The notes under the pieces: model-generated | Told to the model about the DNA's origin: nothing | The model's database searches: none | The model's input: the letters and a program-made list of their open reading frames with translations, nothing else | In this document: in pieces, positions 1 through 9,037 of the stretch | Numbering within the stretch: position 1 is the first letter of the stretch | Layout of the letters: each line of letters opens with the position of its first letter | Position numbers and translations under genes: made by a program | NCBI GenBank assembly: GCA_030591685.1 | Contig: JAUVAX010000014.1 | Location: 1-57,368 of the forward strand | DNA: 57,368 nt | DNA from: Pseudobdellovibrionaceae bacterium | GTDB taxonomy: Bacteria; Bdellovibrionota; Bdellovibrionia; Bdellovibrionales; UBA1609 | Direction: 5' to 3'

Positions 1-145
1 TAACTTTAAAATCTGCTAAGCCCAAAAGTATGAGTTTATAAAGCTTAAATAAAAGCCTAGATTTATGTTATTAACACTTTTATTTTTTATAAAAAAAGAG
101 TAGCCTTTTTTACAACAGATTATACTTAAGTAAAGGGGTCTAGTT

Positions 146-949
146 ATGCACTCATCACTCAACGAATTGTACCAAAAACTCTGGGAGCAGTACACTCAAA
201 CCTCCCCCGAAATACAACTCATCCACGACAGCATTGTTAATAAGGGCAACACAATAGTTAATGACCATATTGCTTTTAGAACATTTAACCACAAGAATTT
301 AGGTATAAAAAATATCGCAGCCCCTTTTATTAAATACGGCTATAAAGAGGTTGGACAGTATAACTTTGAAAACAAAAAACTATCTGCCGTACACTTTGAA
401 ACAAACAACGCTTGTGACCCTAAAGTATTTATTAGCGAGCTACAGCTTGAAAAATGCTCTGAATTTTTAACAAAAACTGTCAACAGCCTTGTCGATCAAA
501 TCACTGACGAACAAGTAAAAGCCCCTCAGTTTTGCTACTCAGGCCCTTTGTGGGAGCCGCTCACATACAGTACTTATGCTCAACTTTACGAAGAGTCTGA
601 ATATGCAGCATGGCTGAGTGCTTTTGGTTTTTGCGCCAATCACTTTACAGTTTTAATCAATGAACTTAAAGAGTTTTCAGACAATAACGATTTAAATACG
701 TTTTTAAAAAGTAAGGGGTTTAAAATAAACTCTAGTGGTGGCGAGGTAAAAGGCACTAAAAAAGACTTTTTAGAGCAGTCATCAACTATGGCAAAAATGA
801 CCCCTGTAAAGTTTAGAGATCAAATAAAAAACGTACCATCAGTATATTATGAGTTTGCAAAAAGATACCCCTTAAAAGACGGCTCTTTGTTTCAAGGGTT
901 TGTGGCCAGCTCGGCAGATAAAATATTTGAGAGCACAAATAAAAGCTGA
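146..949 (+). CDS. DUF1338 / 2-oxoadipate dioxygenase-decarboxylase (HglS-like) family protein
   Basis: A 267-residue protein of the DUF1338 family, as recognised from the NDHIAFRTF block near residue 40, the AVHFE block near 81-85 and a later NHFTVL segment. In characterised members (HglS/YdcJ) such His/Glu residues bind Fe(II), and the enzyme converts 2-oxoadipate to 2-hydroxyglutarate in lysine breakdown. H41, H83 and E85 are the likely counterparts here, by inference. The start is supported by AAGGGG upstream of the ATG. No lysine catabolic genes lie next to it, so the substrate is not shown by context. Its last 137 bp are copied again at 1624-1760. Confidence 0.8.
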   Translation: MHSSLNELYQKLWEQYTQTSPEIQLIHDSIVNKGNTIVNDHIAFRTFNHKNLGIKNIAAPFIKYGYKEVGQYNFENKKLSAVHFETNNACDPKVFISELQLEKCSEFLTKTVNSLVDQITDEQVKAPQFCYSGPLWEPLTYSTYAQLYEESEYAAWLSAFGFCANHFTVLINELKEFSDNNDLNTFLKSKGFKINSSGGEVKGTKKDFLEQSSTMAKMTPVKFRDQIKNVPSVYYEFAKRYPLKDGSLFQGFVASSADKIFESTNKS

Positions 950-1122
950 CTTTTTTTAAACACAAATCATATAAACGACCAATACATCCTCTATGTGTAA
1001 ACAATACACAACTAGTCATTTAACAATGACACTAGGCGCCTCTGCATGTAAGGAGATGAGAGTGAATGATTAAAAAACAGTGGTTACACAAAAACTATTA
1101 CTTAAAGTAACAGGAGAATATT

Positions 1123-1431
1123 GTGAAAAAGTTTTTATTAGTATTAACAGTACTTGCATCTATTTCAGCCTCTGCAACCTCATTAAACGATAACAAACAG
1201 GAGTTTTTACATGACTCTGATAACCAAATAAATTTAAATAGAATTTGCGGTATTGATATGATCTCTTTACAAAACATTGGTCAAGCTGCCGACGAAGTTA
1301 CTATTCGTGATGCCACATCTGATTTTAGATCTAAGGGGGCTATAATTTTAAGAGTTTGTAAATATGAGCAGGGATTCGCCGTTGTTGCAACTTTTGAGGA
1401 AAGCACACCCGTTGCTTTGATTTTTAACTAG
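1123..1431 (+). CDS. Small secreted protein of unknown function
   Basis: A 102-residue protein with a GTG start behind a good AGGAG site. It has a clear Sec signal peptide (MKKFLLVLTVLASISASA, cleavage likely after ASA). The mature part is about 84 residues and acidic in its first half, with two cysteines (CGID and RVCKYE) that could form a disulfide. I do not recognise the family. A degraded relative appears to start just downstream at 1454, with a similar GTG-Lys-Lys/Asn start and its own AGGAGG site, so this may have been a tandem pair. Confidence 0.65.
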   Translation: MKKFLLVLTVLASISASATSLNDNKQEFLHDSDNQINLNRICGIDMISLQNIGQAADEVTIRDATSDFRSKGAIILRVCKYEQGFAVVATFEESTPVALIFN

Positions 1432-1453
1432 GTATGTGAACAAGGAGGGTTTA

Positions 1454-1640
1454 GTGAAAAACCTATTATTTGGACTAACTCTAGTTACTTCAACCTCAAA
1501 CTATGATTCTGAAAACTTATTTTATCGAACTATGTATTTAGTCCAATCTATGTAACCTCTGTAGGATTAGACCATTACAATTTCAGATCAATTATTGAGG
1601 TCACCGAGAAAACTAAAAATTTATTAGAGATCAGATAAAA
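1454..1640 (+). pseudogene. Broken small secreted-protein gene (likely paralogue of 1123-1431)
   Basis: GTG at 1454 follows a strong AAGGAGGG site and opens a signal-peptide-like run (MKNLLFGLTLVTSTS), but the frame stops at 1553-1555 after 33 residues. Another frame then stays open from about 1548 to 1639 (IYVTSVGLDHYNFRS and onward), with coding-like composition. A single frameshift would join the two. The sequence then runs straight into the copied DUF1338 tail. Alternatively it is a genuine 33-residue peptide gene, which I consider less likely. Confidence 0.45.
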
Positions 1641-1760
1641 AACGTACCATCAGTATATTATGAGTTTGCAAAAAGATACCCCTTAAAAGACGGCTCTTTG
1701 TTTCAAGGGTTTGTGGCCAGCTCGGCAGATAAAATATTTGAAAGTACGCACAAAAGCTAA
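1624..1760 (+). pseudogene. Duplicated 3' fragment of the DUF1338 gene
   Basis: Positions 1624-1760 repeat positions 813-949 (offset 811) with 7 mismatches in 137 nt, covering the last 45 codons and the stop. The copy has no start codon; its frame is closed at 1614-1616. The changes are CAA to CAG, GAG to GAA, AGC to AGT, ACA to ACG, AAT to CAC (Asn to His) and TGA to TAA, so five of six altered codons are silent. That pattern suits a homologous gene that diverged under selection and was later reduced to a scar, rather than a recent copy decaying freely. Confidence 0.9.
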
Positions 1761-1941
1761 TCATCTAATTAATTCAGGCTCTCCTGTTTTTAGGGTACGA
1801 CCAGCAAAACGCCATAAATTTATTTGTTAAGTGCCCACAGTTATTACACTTTAGCCTAAACTTAATAGGAATTATTTAATTGTGGAGATTTTTAAATCGG
1901 CTGTAAGGGAGAAGGTTGTTCTGACACAGAAATCAATTGGT

Positions 1942-2538
1942 TTAAGCAAGACTATCTGTTTTAGAAACTTTTTTTTTGCGATATGTAGCTAATATTATTT
2001 TTATAAATTTTAAGTATAAAAAACTTATCAATATACCTATAACAGCTCCGCCTAAAATATCTGACACATAGTGAACCCCCACATAAACTCGGCTATACCC
2101 TACAAGCACGGCTGTTAAAAACAAATAGGGTGCTGCTACGGGGTAAAAATAAGAGGCCGTAGCCGCTATGGCAAAGCTTGTGCTTGCGTGATTTGAGGGG
2201 AAACTCGGTGATTTTGGCCCATACCCCACCCTTAAAACCGACTCTATAGCTTCGTTGTTATTGGGTCTCACTCGTTTTACAAAGTTTTTTATACCATGAT
2301 AACAAATAGCATCTGACAGACCTGCCACAACAACTATGTGCACTATAACTTTTAAAGCCTTGGCCCTTTGTTTATACACCCACCAAGCCAATAATAATGG
2401 GCAAAGTACTGTTACTATAAGCGTTCTATGATGCAAGTTTGTAATGTAATTAAAAAATACATCTAACAACGGATGGGTTAATTTTATGTTTATAAGTTCA
2501 AAAATATGCCTATCTAATTGCAAAATCCAATCAAACAC
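1942..2538 (-). CDS. PAP2-family membrane phosphatase
   Basis: A 198-residue integral membrane protein carrying all three PAP2 signatures in order: K-x6-RP (KNFVKRVRP), a PSNH variant of PSGH (PSFPSNHAST), and SR-x5-H-x3-D (SRVYVGVHYVSD). It should dephosphorylate a lipid or isoprenyl phosphate/diphosphate at the membrane. The start codon overlaps the end of the upstream squalene/phytoene-synthase-like gene by 8 bp, so the two are translationally coupled. This suggests, without proving, a substrate linked to isoprenoid diphosphates. Undecaprenyl-diphosphate or phosphatidate are alternatives. Confidence 0.85.
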   Translation of the reverse strand: MFDWILQLDRHIFELINIKLTHPLLDVFFNYITNLHHRTLIVTVLCPLLLAWWVYKQRAKALKVIVHIVVVAGLSDAICYHGIKNFVKRVRPNNNEAIESVLRVGYGPKSPSFPSNHASTSFAIAATASYFYPVAAPYLFLTAVLVGYSRVYVGVHYVSDILGGAVIGILISFLYLKFIKIILATYRKKKVSKTDSLA

Positions 2539-3547
2539 TCAACACATCTTGATTTAAAACACTAATTTTTTGTGACACAGATTGGGCAATAAGAGCCTCA
2601 TCGCCCATGTCTTTAGGCTCTGTTAAGTTATTAATAGGCTCTCCTAAAACAGATTTAACCATTTTAGAATAAAACCCTTTTAATAATTTATTATTATCAA
2701 TCACTGTGTCTACGAGCCCAAGTAATAGCTTAGTTTCAATACGAGAAATTTTTATTTTTGTTTTTTGCAAATAACTTTTTTCTATGTATTTAAATGACCC
2801 TAAGCCTAAAAACAACGACCATGAGCAGAACTTTCTATATGATTTTAACTCTACGGGGATACTTAGTATATATTCAATAGCGCAGTCGGCGTGTATTCGT
2901 AAGCTTTCAATCACCTCAAGACGGTCAAAAACAAAATGGCGACCCAGTAAAGAGTCTTCGGTTTGATCTTTTAAAAAGTTAATTTTCTGTAAAAACAACC
3001 CAAAGTGTAATGAATTAAAAATAATTTTATTATCTACTGTAAATTGTGGATTATAATAAGAGACAATCTCAGTTAAAGACTCACCTACTACCCCGGCCAC
3101 ATAGTAGCAGTACTCATTAAGCTCACTCATTGAGTTTATTTTAAAGTTAGTTTGAGAGTGCTTTTGCATACCCGTAGACATGGTGGTTATAAGATCAAAA
3201 ATAATTTTTTGCACAGGCTTTGGAAACAAAAAAAAGTCTTCGACCACAGTACTTGTATCTTTTATGAGGTCCATTTCGGAGGGCTTATATCCGGACTCAA
3301 AATTATCCTGCCAAGTTTTATAGTTTCTTGTTTTTTTTTGCTCAAAAAAAGAGACAAAAGCATTAAAGCTCTTTACCTGGGTTTTATGTTCAGCCCACTG
3401 AGAGTCCTCAATGGTATCTAAAATACGGCATACTAAGTACATATGTGAAATAGGTAATTTTATATCCTCACTGAGCTGCTCAATACAAAAAGCAAAGCTT
3501 CGACTGACTTGATTTAAATGAGTTTGGTAAAACTGTGAGCAAATCAT
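2531..3547 (-). CDS. Squalene/phytoene synthase family protein
   Basis: A 338-residue trans-isoprenyl diphosphate synthase of the head-to-head class. The first Asp-rich motif is visible in VCRILDTIEDS and the second in LQKINFLKDQTEDS; both bind Mg-diphosphate in this family. The wording around them resembles eukaryote-type farnesyl-diphosphate farnesyltransferase (squalene synthase) more than CrtB phytoene synthase, by motif resemblance only. No hopene cyclase or carotenoid desaturase lies nearby. The ATG is preceded by TAGGAT ending 6 nt upstream, so the mRNA may be leaderless, although AGGA within that hexamer could also act as a ribosome site. Confidence 0.8.
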   Translation of the reverse strand: MICSQFYQTHLNQVSRSFAFCIEQLSEDIKLPISHMYLVCRILDTIEDSQWAEHKTQVKSFNAFVSFFEQKKTRNYKTWQDNFESGYKPSEMDLIKDTSTVVEDFFLFPKPVQKIIFDLITTMSTGMQKHSQTNFKINSMSELNEYCYYVAGVVGESLTEIVSYYNPQFTVDNKIIFNSLHFGLFLQKINFLKDQTEDSLLGRHFVFDRLEVIESLRIHADCAIEYILSIPVELKSYRKFCSWSLFLGLGSFKYIEKSYLQKTKIKISRIETKLLLGLVDTVIDNNKLLKGFYSKMVKSVLGEPINNLTEPKDMGDEALIAQSVSQKISVLNQDVLSV

Positions 3548-3553
3548 GGGGTT

Positions 3554-3582
3554 ATCCTATTGAGGTCACCCTTAAATGTCAC
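3554..3582 (-). promoter_or_regulatory. Promoter of the squalene/phytoene synthase operon, predicted leaderless
   Basis: On the minus strand GTGACA (3577-3582) and TAGGAT (3554-3559) are separated by exactly 17 nt. The -10 box ends 6 nt before the ATG at 3545-3547, which places the start of transcription at or next to the start codon. Confidence 0.5.
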
Positions 3583-3631
3583 CTGATATCAAAGATTTAA
3601 CTCAAATAAGTGTCCCTGTTCACAGGTTTTA

Positions 3632-3663
3632 GCTTAAAAAAGTAAGGTCTTACTTTTTTAAGC
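3632..3663 (-). terminator. Terminator downstream of the MscS gene
   Basis: A perfect 15-bp inverted repeat (GCTTAAAAAAGTAAG and its complement) with a 2-nt spacer lies 14 bp past the stop of the mscS-type gene. The arms contain A/T tracts, so it could act on either strand. Given the minus-strand genes on both sides it most likely ends the mscS transcript. Confidence 0.7.
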
Positions 3664-3676
3664 CTTTATGCAAAAT

Positions 3677-4579
3677 TTATTTATTTTGTATAACCACCGG
3701 TAATGGCTGTGACGAGTGCAGGTGAAGATCCCTTTGAGGAAAGGCGATAACTACCTTCTCCTGCCTAAAGCGCGCATCAATACTAAAGCGTAAGTCGCTG
3801 CCTATTTTGTGTAAATCTAAAAAACTGCTTAATTGGCAAAAATAAAAAACATCAAAAATTAAGCTGCTATCTCCAAAATCATTAAAAAATACACTGGGCT
3901 CTGGGAACTTTAAAACCATTTTATGCTCTTTAACGACAGCCAACATTAGATCTCGCACTTTTTCAGTGTCAGAGCCGTAGGCCACACCAACGCGAACAGT
4001 GTGACGCACGACGTTGTCTGAGAGCGTCCAGTTCAATACGTTTTGCTCAAGGAACGATGAGTTAGGCACAATTATATGGGTATTATTAATAGACTTTACC
4101 TTAGTGGCGCGAGTGCCTATTTCTTCAACCACACCTCTAAGTCCACTGACTTCAATAACATCCCCCACCTTAATGGGTCTCTCGACCATTAAAATGATCC
4201 CACTGATAAAATTATTAAGTACTTTTTGGGATCCAAGCCCCACACCAATAGCAAGAGCCCCCCCCATAACAGTAAAAATAGTCACCGGGACATTTAGAAG
4301 GTGTAAAACAAACAAAGTAAAAACAATTAAAAGCACATAAAAGATCACTTGAGTGATTGCGGCCCTTGTTGAGTCATCAATATCAAACCGAGCCAGAACT
4401 TTATCTGCAATTTGAAGCGAAAGACGGCGGGACCACACATAACCCACAAACAACATCAAAATACCTATAAGAACAACACCGAGTGTTATTCTGTTCCCAT
4501 CGACTTCATAGAGCTTAAAGGTCCAAAACTTTTCTAAAACAAGAAGTACGGTATTAAAAATTGCCGACAGTGTGTCCAT
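3677..4579 (-). CDS. MscS-family mechanosensitive ion channel
   Basis: A 300-residue small-conductance mechanosensitive channel. Hydrophobic helices occupy about residues 25-50 and 75-115, followed by the pore-lining/beta-domain signature GVGLGSQKVLNNFISG, then MVERPIKVGDVIEVSG, typical of the MscS beta domain, and VPNSSFLEQNVLNWT. The C-terminal alpha-beta domain is present, so the gene looks complete. It should open on hypo-osmotic shock and release small solutes. It is transcribed alone between its own promoter and a palindromic terminator. Confidence 0.9.
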   Translation of the reverse strand: MDTLSAIFNTVLLVLEKFWTFKLYEVDGNRITLGVVLIGILMLFVGYVWSRRLSLQIADKVLARFDIDDSTRAAITQVIFYVLLIVFTLFVLHLLNVPVTIFTVMGGALAIGVGLGSQKVLNNFISGIILMVERPIKVGDVIEVSGLRGVVEEIGTRATKVKSINNTHIIVPNSSFLEQNVLNWTLSDNVVRHTVRVGVAYGSDTEKVRDLMLAVVKEHKMVLKFPEPSVFFNDFGDSSLIFDVFYFCQLSSFLDLHKIGSDLRFSIDARFRQEKVVIAFPQRDLHLHSSQPLPVVIQNK

Positions 4580-4585
4580 TAACTA

Positions 4586-4614
4586 ATAATCCGCTGCTAT
4601 TGCAGTATTGGCAA
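4586..4614 (-). promoter_or_regulatory. mscS-type gene promoter, predicted leaderless
   Basis: On the minus strand TTGCCA (4609-4614) and GATTAT (4586-4591) are 17 nt apart, and the -10 box ends 6 nt before the ATG of the channel gene. No Shine-Dalgarno sequence is present. Confidence 0.5.
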
Positions 4615-4979
4615 GGCCAGAGCTAAACCCTAGACCCCGCTCTACCACATGAGTTTAAGGGTAAAAAGCAGGTCTCATCTAAAATTTAAATACGTGTTTT
4701 TTTACTCGCAAGAGACTCACGAAAAGCCCTTTCATTTAAACACTTTTTCGCATTCAGTCATCTGGACCTAGGTCCCCCCTGTTTAAAAAACACATCTTTT
4801 ATGTTTTTTTACCCATAAAAATTGGAGCAAAATTAATGTGCCTATTTTTATAGGGCCCTTTTTGAAACCATAAATATTATTCACCCTTAAAAAAATCACT
4901 GCCCCAGAGAGCTAGTTATTGTTATAATTTTTAGAGCTATAAAAAACTTCTTTAAACCCTGAACACTCTGGAGCCAACT
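4615..4979. other. Divergent intergenic region between mscS-type gene and sucA
   Basis: No gene is visible in these 365 bp. A perfect TATAAT lies at 4923-4928 about 50 nt before sucA, but no good -35 accompanies it. GGAG at 4970-4973 is the sucA ribosome site. A short hairpin CCTAT-TTTT-ATAGG sits near 4842. The rest is AT-rich with A/T tracts. Confidence 0.5.
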
Positions 4980-7718
4980 TTGAATAAGTTGACCTATGCA
5001 AACCGTTCTAATATGGAATTCTTAGAGCAAATGTACGAAAGCTACCAGCAAGACCCCATGAGTGTTGATGAATCCTGGCAGCTTTTTTTTGAAGGGGTTG
5101 AGTTTGGGCAAAATAAAGCTCCTTCTGAGAGCGCTTTTAATATCAAAGAGCTCGATGTTTACAGACTTATTCGAGCCTACAGAGATTTTGGCCACCTAAA
5201 GGCCGACCTAGACCCTTTAAAACTTTCTCAAAAACCCTCAAGGGCTTTAGAGCTTTCTGAGTACAACCTTACTCTTGACGATTTAAACACCCCCTTTCAA
5301 TCAGGATCTTTTGTTGGTAAACCCGGGGCGACGTTAAAAGAGATCCTCTCAACACTTGAGAACACCTATTGTAAAACCCTGAGTGTTCAAATCGCTGATT
5401 GCTCTCATAAAATCAGAGCCTGGTTTTATTCAGAGCTCGAGGACCGAAAAGACTCTTTTAGCCTCTCTAAAGACGAAAAAATTAATATTTTTAAACAAAT
5501 TTGCCGTACCGAATCTTTAGAGAAGTTTATTCACACACGATTTGTTGGTACAAAGCGTTTTTCAATTGAGGGGGGGGACGCCATGATCCCCATGCTTTGC
5601 CATTTGGCCGATCAAGGGACTTCGTTGCAAATGCAAGAGATGGTCATCGGCATGGCGCATAGAGGGCGAATCAACGTTTTAGCTAACTTTTTAGGTAAAG
5701 GTTTTGAAGAAATTTTAGCTAGCTTTGAGGGCAACGCTAAAACAGATTTAAGTTATGAGGGGGATGTGAAATACCATCTCGGGTACTCTGCCGACAGAGA
5801 AACCCCGCACGGCCCCTGCCATTTATCTTTAGCCTTTAACCCTAGTCACCTTGAGTACGTAGGGCCCGTTGTTCAGGGCATGGTGCGAGTGAAACAAAGA
5901 ACTCGCCATGACACCGAACACAGAAAAAAGGTCGTCCCTATTGTCATTCACGGCGACGCTGCCTTTGCGGGGCAAGGGGTGGTTACAGAAACCCTGCAAC
6001 TCTCTAAACTCCCTGGGTATACCGTTGGCGGCACACTACATATTATTTTAAATAACCAAATTGGTTTTACCACTCTACCCAGTGACTCTCGTTCGACCAT
6101 GTACAGCTCCGATGCATCAAAAGTCATTAAAGCCCCCATCCTTTTAGTTAATGGTGACGATGTTGAGGCCTGTGTACAAGCCATGGACATTGCCATGCGC
6201 TTTAGAGATGAGTTTGGTGAAGACATTGTCATTGACCTCATTTGCTACAGAAGGTTTGGCCATAATGAGAGCGATGAGCCCAGCTTTACTCAGCCCCTTA
6301 TGTATCAGACCATTAAAAAACACCCGACTTTAATGGCCCTTTACTCTCAGCAGCTCATCAGCGAGGGCGTTATTGATCAAGATTTTGCCGATAGTTTTTT
6401 TAAAGATAAAATGAAAAACCTCCAAGAGGTTTTAGAACAGGTACGGGTCTCGGCCCCTGAAAGCAAATTTGATTCCCTAGGGGGTCTCTGGCAGGGCCTG
6501 CGCAGAGGTACCGAAGAAGATTTTAAAACAAGCTTTAAACAAACTCAAATCGGCCTTGATAAATTAACCCCCGTGATTACCGCCTTAACAGAGGAGCCCA
6601 CGGGGCTTAATATTAATTCTAAAGTTAAACGGCTTATTTCTAACAGAAAAAAAATGATAGATAACGACAAAATTGACTGGGGCTTAGCGGAGCTTATATC
6701 TTACGGGAGTCTTTGTGTAGAGGGCACCCCCGTTAGAATATCTGGGCAAGATTGCAAACGAGGGACCTTTACGCATAGGCACGCCTCTTATTTTGATCAA
6801 ACTACTGGAGAAGAGTTCACGCCCCTTTCAAAACTCAACCCCACCGAAGGTGAATTTTGTGTTTACAACTCCTCACTTTCAGAAATGGCGGTTCTAGGCT
6901 TTGAGTACGGTAACTCTAGTGCTGACCCCAATTTTTTAATTATTTGGGAGGCTCAGTTTGGTGATTTTGCAAACTCAGCTCAAGTTATTATTGATCAGTT
7001 TATTTCTAGTGCTGAAGTAAAATGGGCCCGCGGATCGGGGCTTGTAATGCTCTTACCGCACGGGTACGAGGGGCAAGGACCAGAGCATTCTAGTGCTCGT
7101 TTAGAAAGGTTTCTACAGCTCTGCGCCCAAGAAAACTTACAAGTCTGCAACCTCACTACCCCTGCTAATTTATTTCACGCCATGAGGCGACAAATGCGTA
7201 GGGATTTTAGAAAGCCCCTTGTCATTATGTCGCCTAAGTCCCTTCTTCGTCACCCTCAGGTTCACTCTACGTTAGCCGAGCTTACTGAAGGGTATTTTAA
7301 AGAAGTCATCGAGGACGTTCATGTCACCTCCCCTGACTCTGTAGAGACCGTGATTCTTTGCAGTGGCAAAATCTTTTACGAAATTGATGCTGCCAGAGAA
7401 AAAGAGGGCTACAACGATCGCCTTTGTGTTGTACGTGTAGAGCAACTGTACCCGTTCCCAAAAAACCAACTCACTCCTTTTTTAAATGGATTTTCAAAAC
7501 TAAAACGAGTTGTTTGGGCCCAAGAAGAGCCCCAAAACATGGGGGCTTACTTTAGCGTTTATCACAACCTTCAGGCCCTGATGAGTGACTTAGGTTTAAA
7601 TAAGATCCCCTTAGAGTATGTTGGCCGTAAGTCCAAGGCGAGCCCTGCAACAGGCTCACCAGTACAGCATAAAAAAGAACAGCAAACCATTATTGATGAA
7701 TGCATGAGTTTTTTGTAA
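4980..7718 (+). CDS. sucA: 2-oxoglutarate dehydrogenase E1 component
   Basis: A 912-residue thiamine-diphosphate-dependent E1 subunit that decarboxylates 2-oxoglutarate and transfers succinyl to the lipoyl arm of SucB in the TCA cycle. The N-terminal subunit-binding motif FLEQMYESYQQDP is present, then the EGGDAMIP and GMAHRGRINVLAN blocks, the ThDP/Mg region HGDAAFAGQGVV and IGFTT, and the C-terminal transketolase-like half ending in SPATGSPVQHKKEQ. Length matches the family (E. coli 933). A TTG start is chosen because GGAG lies 6 nt upstream and the N-terminus aligns with the family. It leads the sucA-sucB-lpd operon. Confidence 0.97.
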   Translation: MNKLTYANRSNMEFLEQMYESYQQDPMSVDESWQLFFEGVEFGQNKAPSESAFNIKELDVYRLIRAYRDFGHLKADLDPLKLSQKPSRALELSEYNLTLDDLNTPFQSGSFVGKPGATLKEILSTLENTYCKTLSVQIADCSHKIRAWFYSELEDRKDSFSLSKDEKINIFKQICRTESLEKFIHTRFVGTKRFSIEGGDAMIPMLCHLADQGTSLQMQEMVIGMAHRGRINVLANFLGKGFEEILASFEGNAKTDLSYEGDVKYHLGYSADRETPHGPCHLSLAFNPSHLEYVGPVVQGMVRVKQRTRHDTEHRKKVVPIVIHGDAAFAGQGVVTETLQLSKLPGYTVGGTLHIILNNQIGFTTLPSDSRSTMYSSDASKVIKAPILLVNGDDVEACVQAMDIAMRFRDEFGEDIVIDLICYRRFGHNESDEPSFTQPLMYQTIKKHPTLMALYSQQLISEGVIDQDFADSFFKDKMKNLQEVLEQVRVSAPESKFDSLGGLWQGLRRGTEEDFKTSFKQTQIGLDKLTPVITALTEEPTGLNINSKVKRLISNRKKMIDNDKIDWGLAELISYGSLCVEGTPVRISGQDCKRGTFTHRHASYFDQTTGEEFTPLSKLNPTEGEFCVYNSSLSEMAVLGFEYGNSSADPNFLIIWEAQFGDFANSAQVIIDQFISSAEVKWARGSGLVMLLPHGYEGQGPEHSSARLERFLQLCAQENLQVCNLTTPANLFHAMRRQMRRDFRKPLVIMSPKSLLRHPQVHSTLAELTEGYFKEVIEDVHVTSPDSVETVILCSGKIFYEIDAAREKEGYNDRLCVVRVEQLYPFPKNQLTPFLNGFSKLKRVVWAQEEPQNMGAYFSVYHNLQALMSDLGLNKIPLEYVGRKSKASPATGSPVQHKKEQQTIIDECMSFL

Positions 7719-7753
7719 GATAACTTAAAGAACCCTTAAAAGAGGACATAGTA

Positions 7754-9022
7754 ATGCAAGTAAAAGTACCCGCTGTTGGAGAGTCAATCACTGAAGCCAC
7801 CATATCCGAATGGAACAAAAAAGATGGGGACTTTGTTCAACAAGACGATGCCCTTTTAGTTCTTGAAACAGATAAGGCCAGTGTTGATATTGTTGCTGAA
7901 CAAGCAGGGGTTTTAAGCATTAAAGCCCAAGAGGGTGAAACTGTTGAGATCGGAGCCGTCATTGCTGAAATTGACACCCATGCCAAGAGTGCAAACCCTG
8001 ACACTCCCTCTAAAAGGCCGGCTCCGCCAACGGGTCAACCCACTTCACCCCCACCTCCTACATTAAATGGAGGCCTGCACCCTGATTTAAAAGAACACCT
8101 TAGCCCTGCTGTTGAAAAAATCCTTACTGAGCGAAAAATAAATCCTCAAACCATAGAGGGCACTGGCAAGGGAGGCCGACTAACAAAAGCGGACGCTCTT
8201 GGTGCTGAACCCACTTCAATAGCAAAGGCCGCACCTACTGTTGCTGCCACTCCAAAAGCCGCAGACACACCGGCTCCTAAAAAACCTATACCTCCTTTGC
8301 CTGTAGTTACGGGGCCCTCCTCTCAAGAAGAAGTCCGTAAGCCCATGAGTCAGCTTAGAAAAACCATTGCAAAGCGCCTTGTTGAGGCTCAACAAACAGC
8401 TGCCATACTCACAACTTTTAACGAAGTAGATATGACGGCCCTTTACAGCATAAGAGACGAGTACAAAGAAAAATTTGAAAAAAAACACGGTATACGACTT
8501 GGGTTTATGAGCTTTTTTGTAAAAGCCTGTTTAGAAGCTCTCAAAGAGTTCCCCACAGTGAACGCTTTTATTGATGGGACAGACATTGTGTACCACAACT
8601 ATTACAACATCGGCATTGCCGTGGGCACACCTAAAGGGCTTGTGGTCCCCGTCATTAAAGATACTGACAGGCTTTCTTTAGCTCAAATTGAGCAGACCAT
8701 TCGCCATTACGCCCTTAAAGCACGAGAGGGTAAAATTGCCATCAGTGACCTCACCGGTGGTACTTTTACTATTAGTAACGGTGGGGTGTTTGGCTCACTG
8801 ATGTCGACCCCTATACTCAACCCCCCTCAAAGTGGTATTTTAGGCATGCATAAAGTTGAAGACCGCCCCGTGGCCATAAATGGTAAGGTTGAAATTCGCC
8901 CTATGATGTATGTAGCTCTGTCTTATGACCACCGAGTGATTGATGGCTCTGAGAGTGTTCAATTTTTAGTTCGCATAAAAGAATGTTTAGAAGACCCCTC
9001 AAGAATTTTACTAGAAGCTTAA
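7754..9022 (+). CDS. sucB: Dihydrolipoyllysine succinyltransferase (2-oxoglutarate dehydrogenase E2)
   Basis: A 422-residue E2 core subunit. Residues 1-77 form a single lipoyl domain with the lipoylated lysine in ETDKAS (about K43). A Pro/Ala-rich linker follows, then the peripheral subunit-binding domain ([14 protein letters not shown]), another Ala/Pro linker and the C-terminal acyltransferase domain. The catalytic motif is SYDHRVIDG near the end. It lies 35 bp after sucA behind GAGGA and 15 bp before lpd, so the three genes form one transcription unit. Confidence 0.96.
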   Translation: MQVKVPAVGESITEATISEWNKKDGDFVQQDDALLVLETDKASVDIVAEQAGVLSIKAQEGETVEIGAVIAEIDTHAKSANPDTPSKRPAPPTGQPTSPPPPTLNGGLHPDLKEHLSPAVEKILTERKINPQTIEGTGKGGRLTKADALGAEPTSIAKAAPTVAATPKAADTPAPKKPIPPLPVVTGPSSQEEVRKPMSQLRKTIAKRLVEAQQTAAILTTFNEVDMTALYSIRDEYKEKFEKKHGIRLGFMSFFVKACLEALKEFPTVNAFIDGTDIVYHNYYNIGIAVGTPKGLVVPVIKDTDRLSLAQIEQTIRHYALKAREGKIAISDLTGGTFTISNGGVFGSLMSTPILNPPQSGILGMHKVEDRPVAINGKVEIRPMMYVALSYDHRVIDGSESVQFLVRIKECLEDPSRILLEA

Positions 9023-9037
9023 AAGTAAGGAATAATA

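Noticed and set aside
4600-4680. tRNA-like text on the minus strand (CTCATGTGGTAGAGCG resembles a D arm, CCTTGCCAA resembles the tRNA-Gly anticodon loop)
   Set aside because: No acceptor stem, T arm or consistent anticodon stem can be formed, and 21 extra bases lie between the two matches. It is the upstream region of the mscS-type gene.
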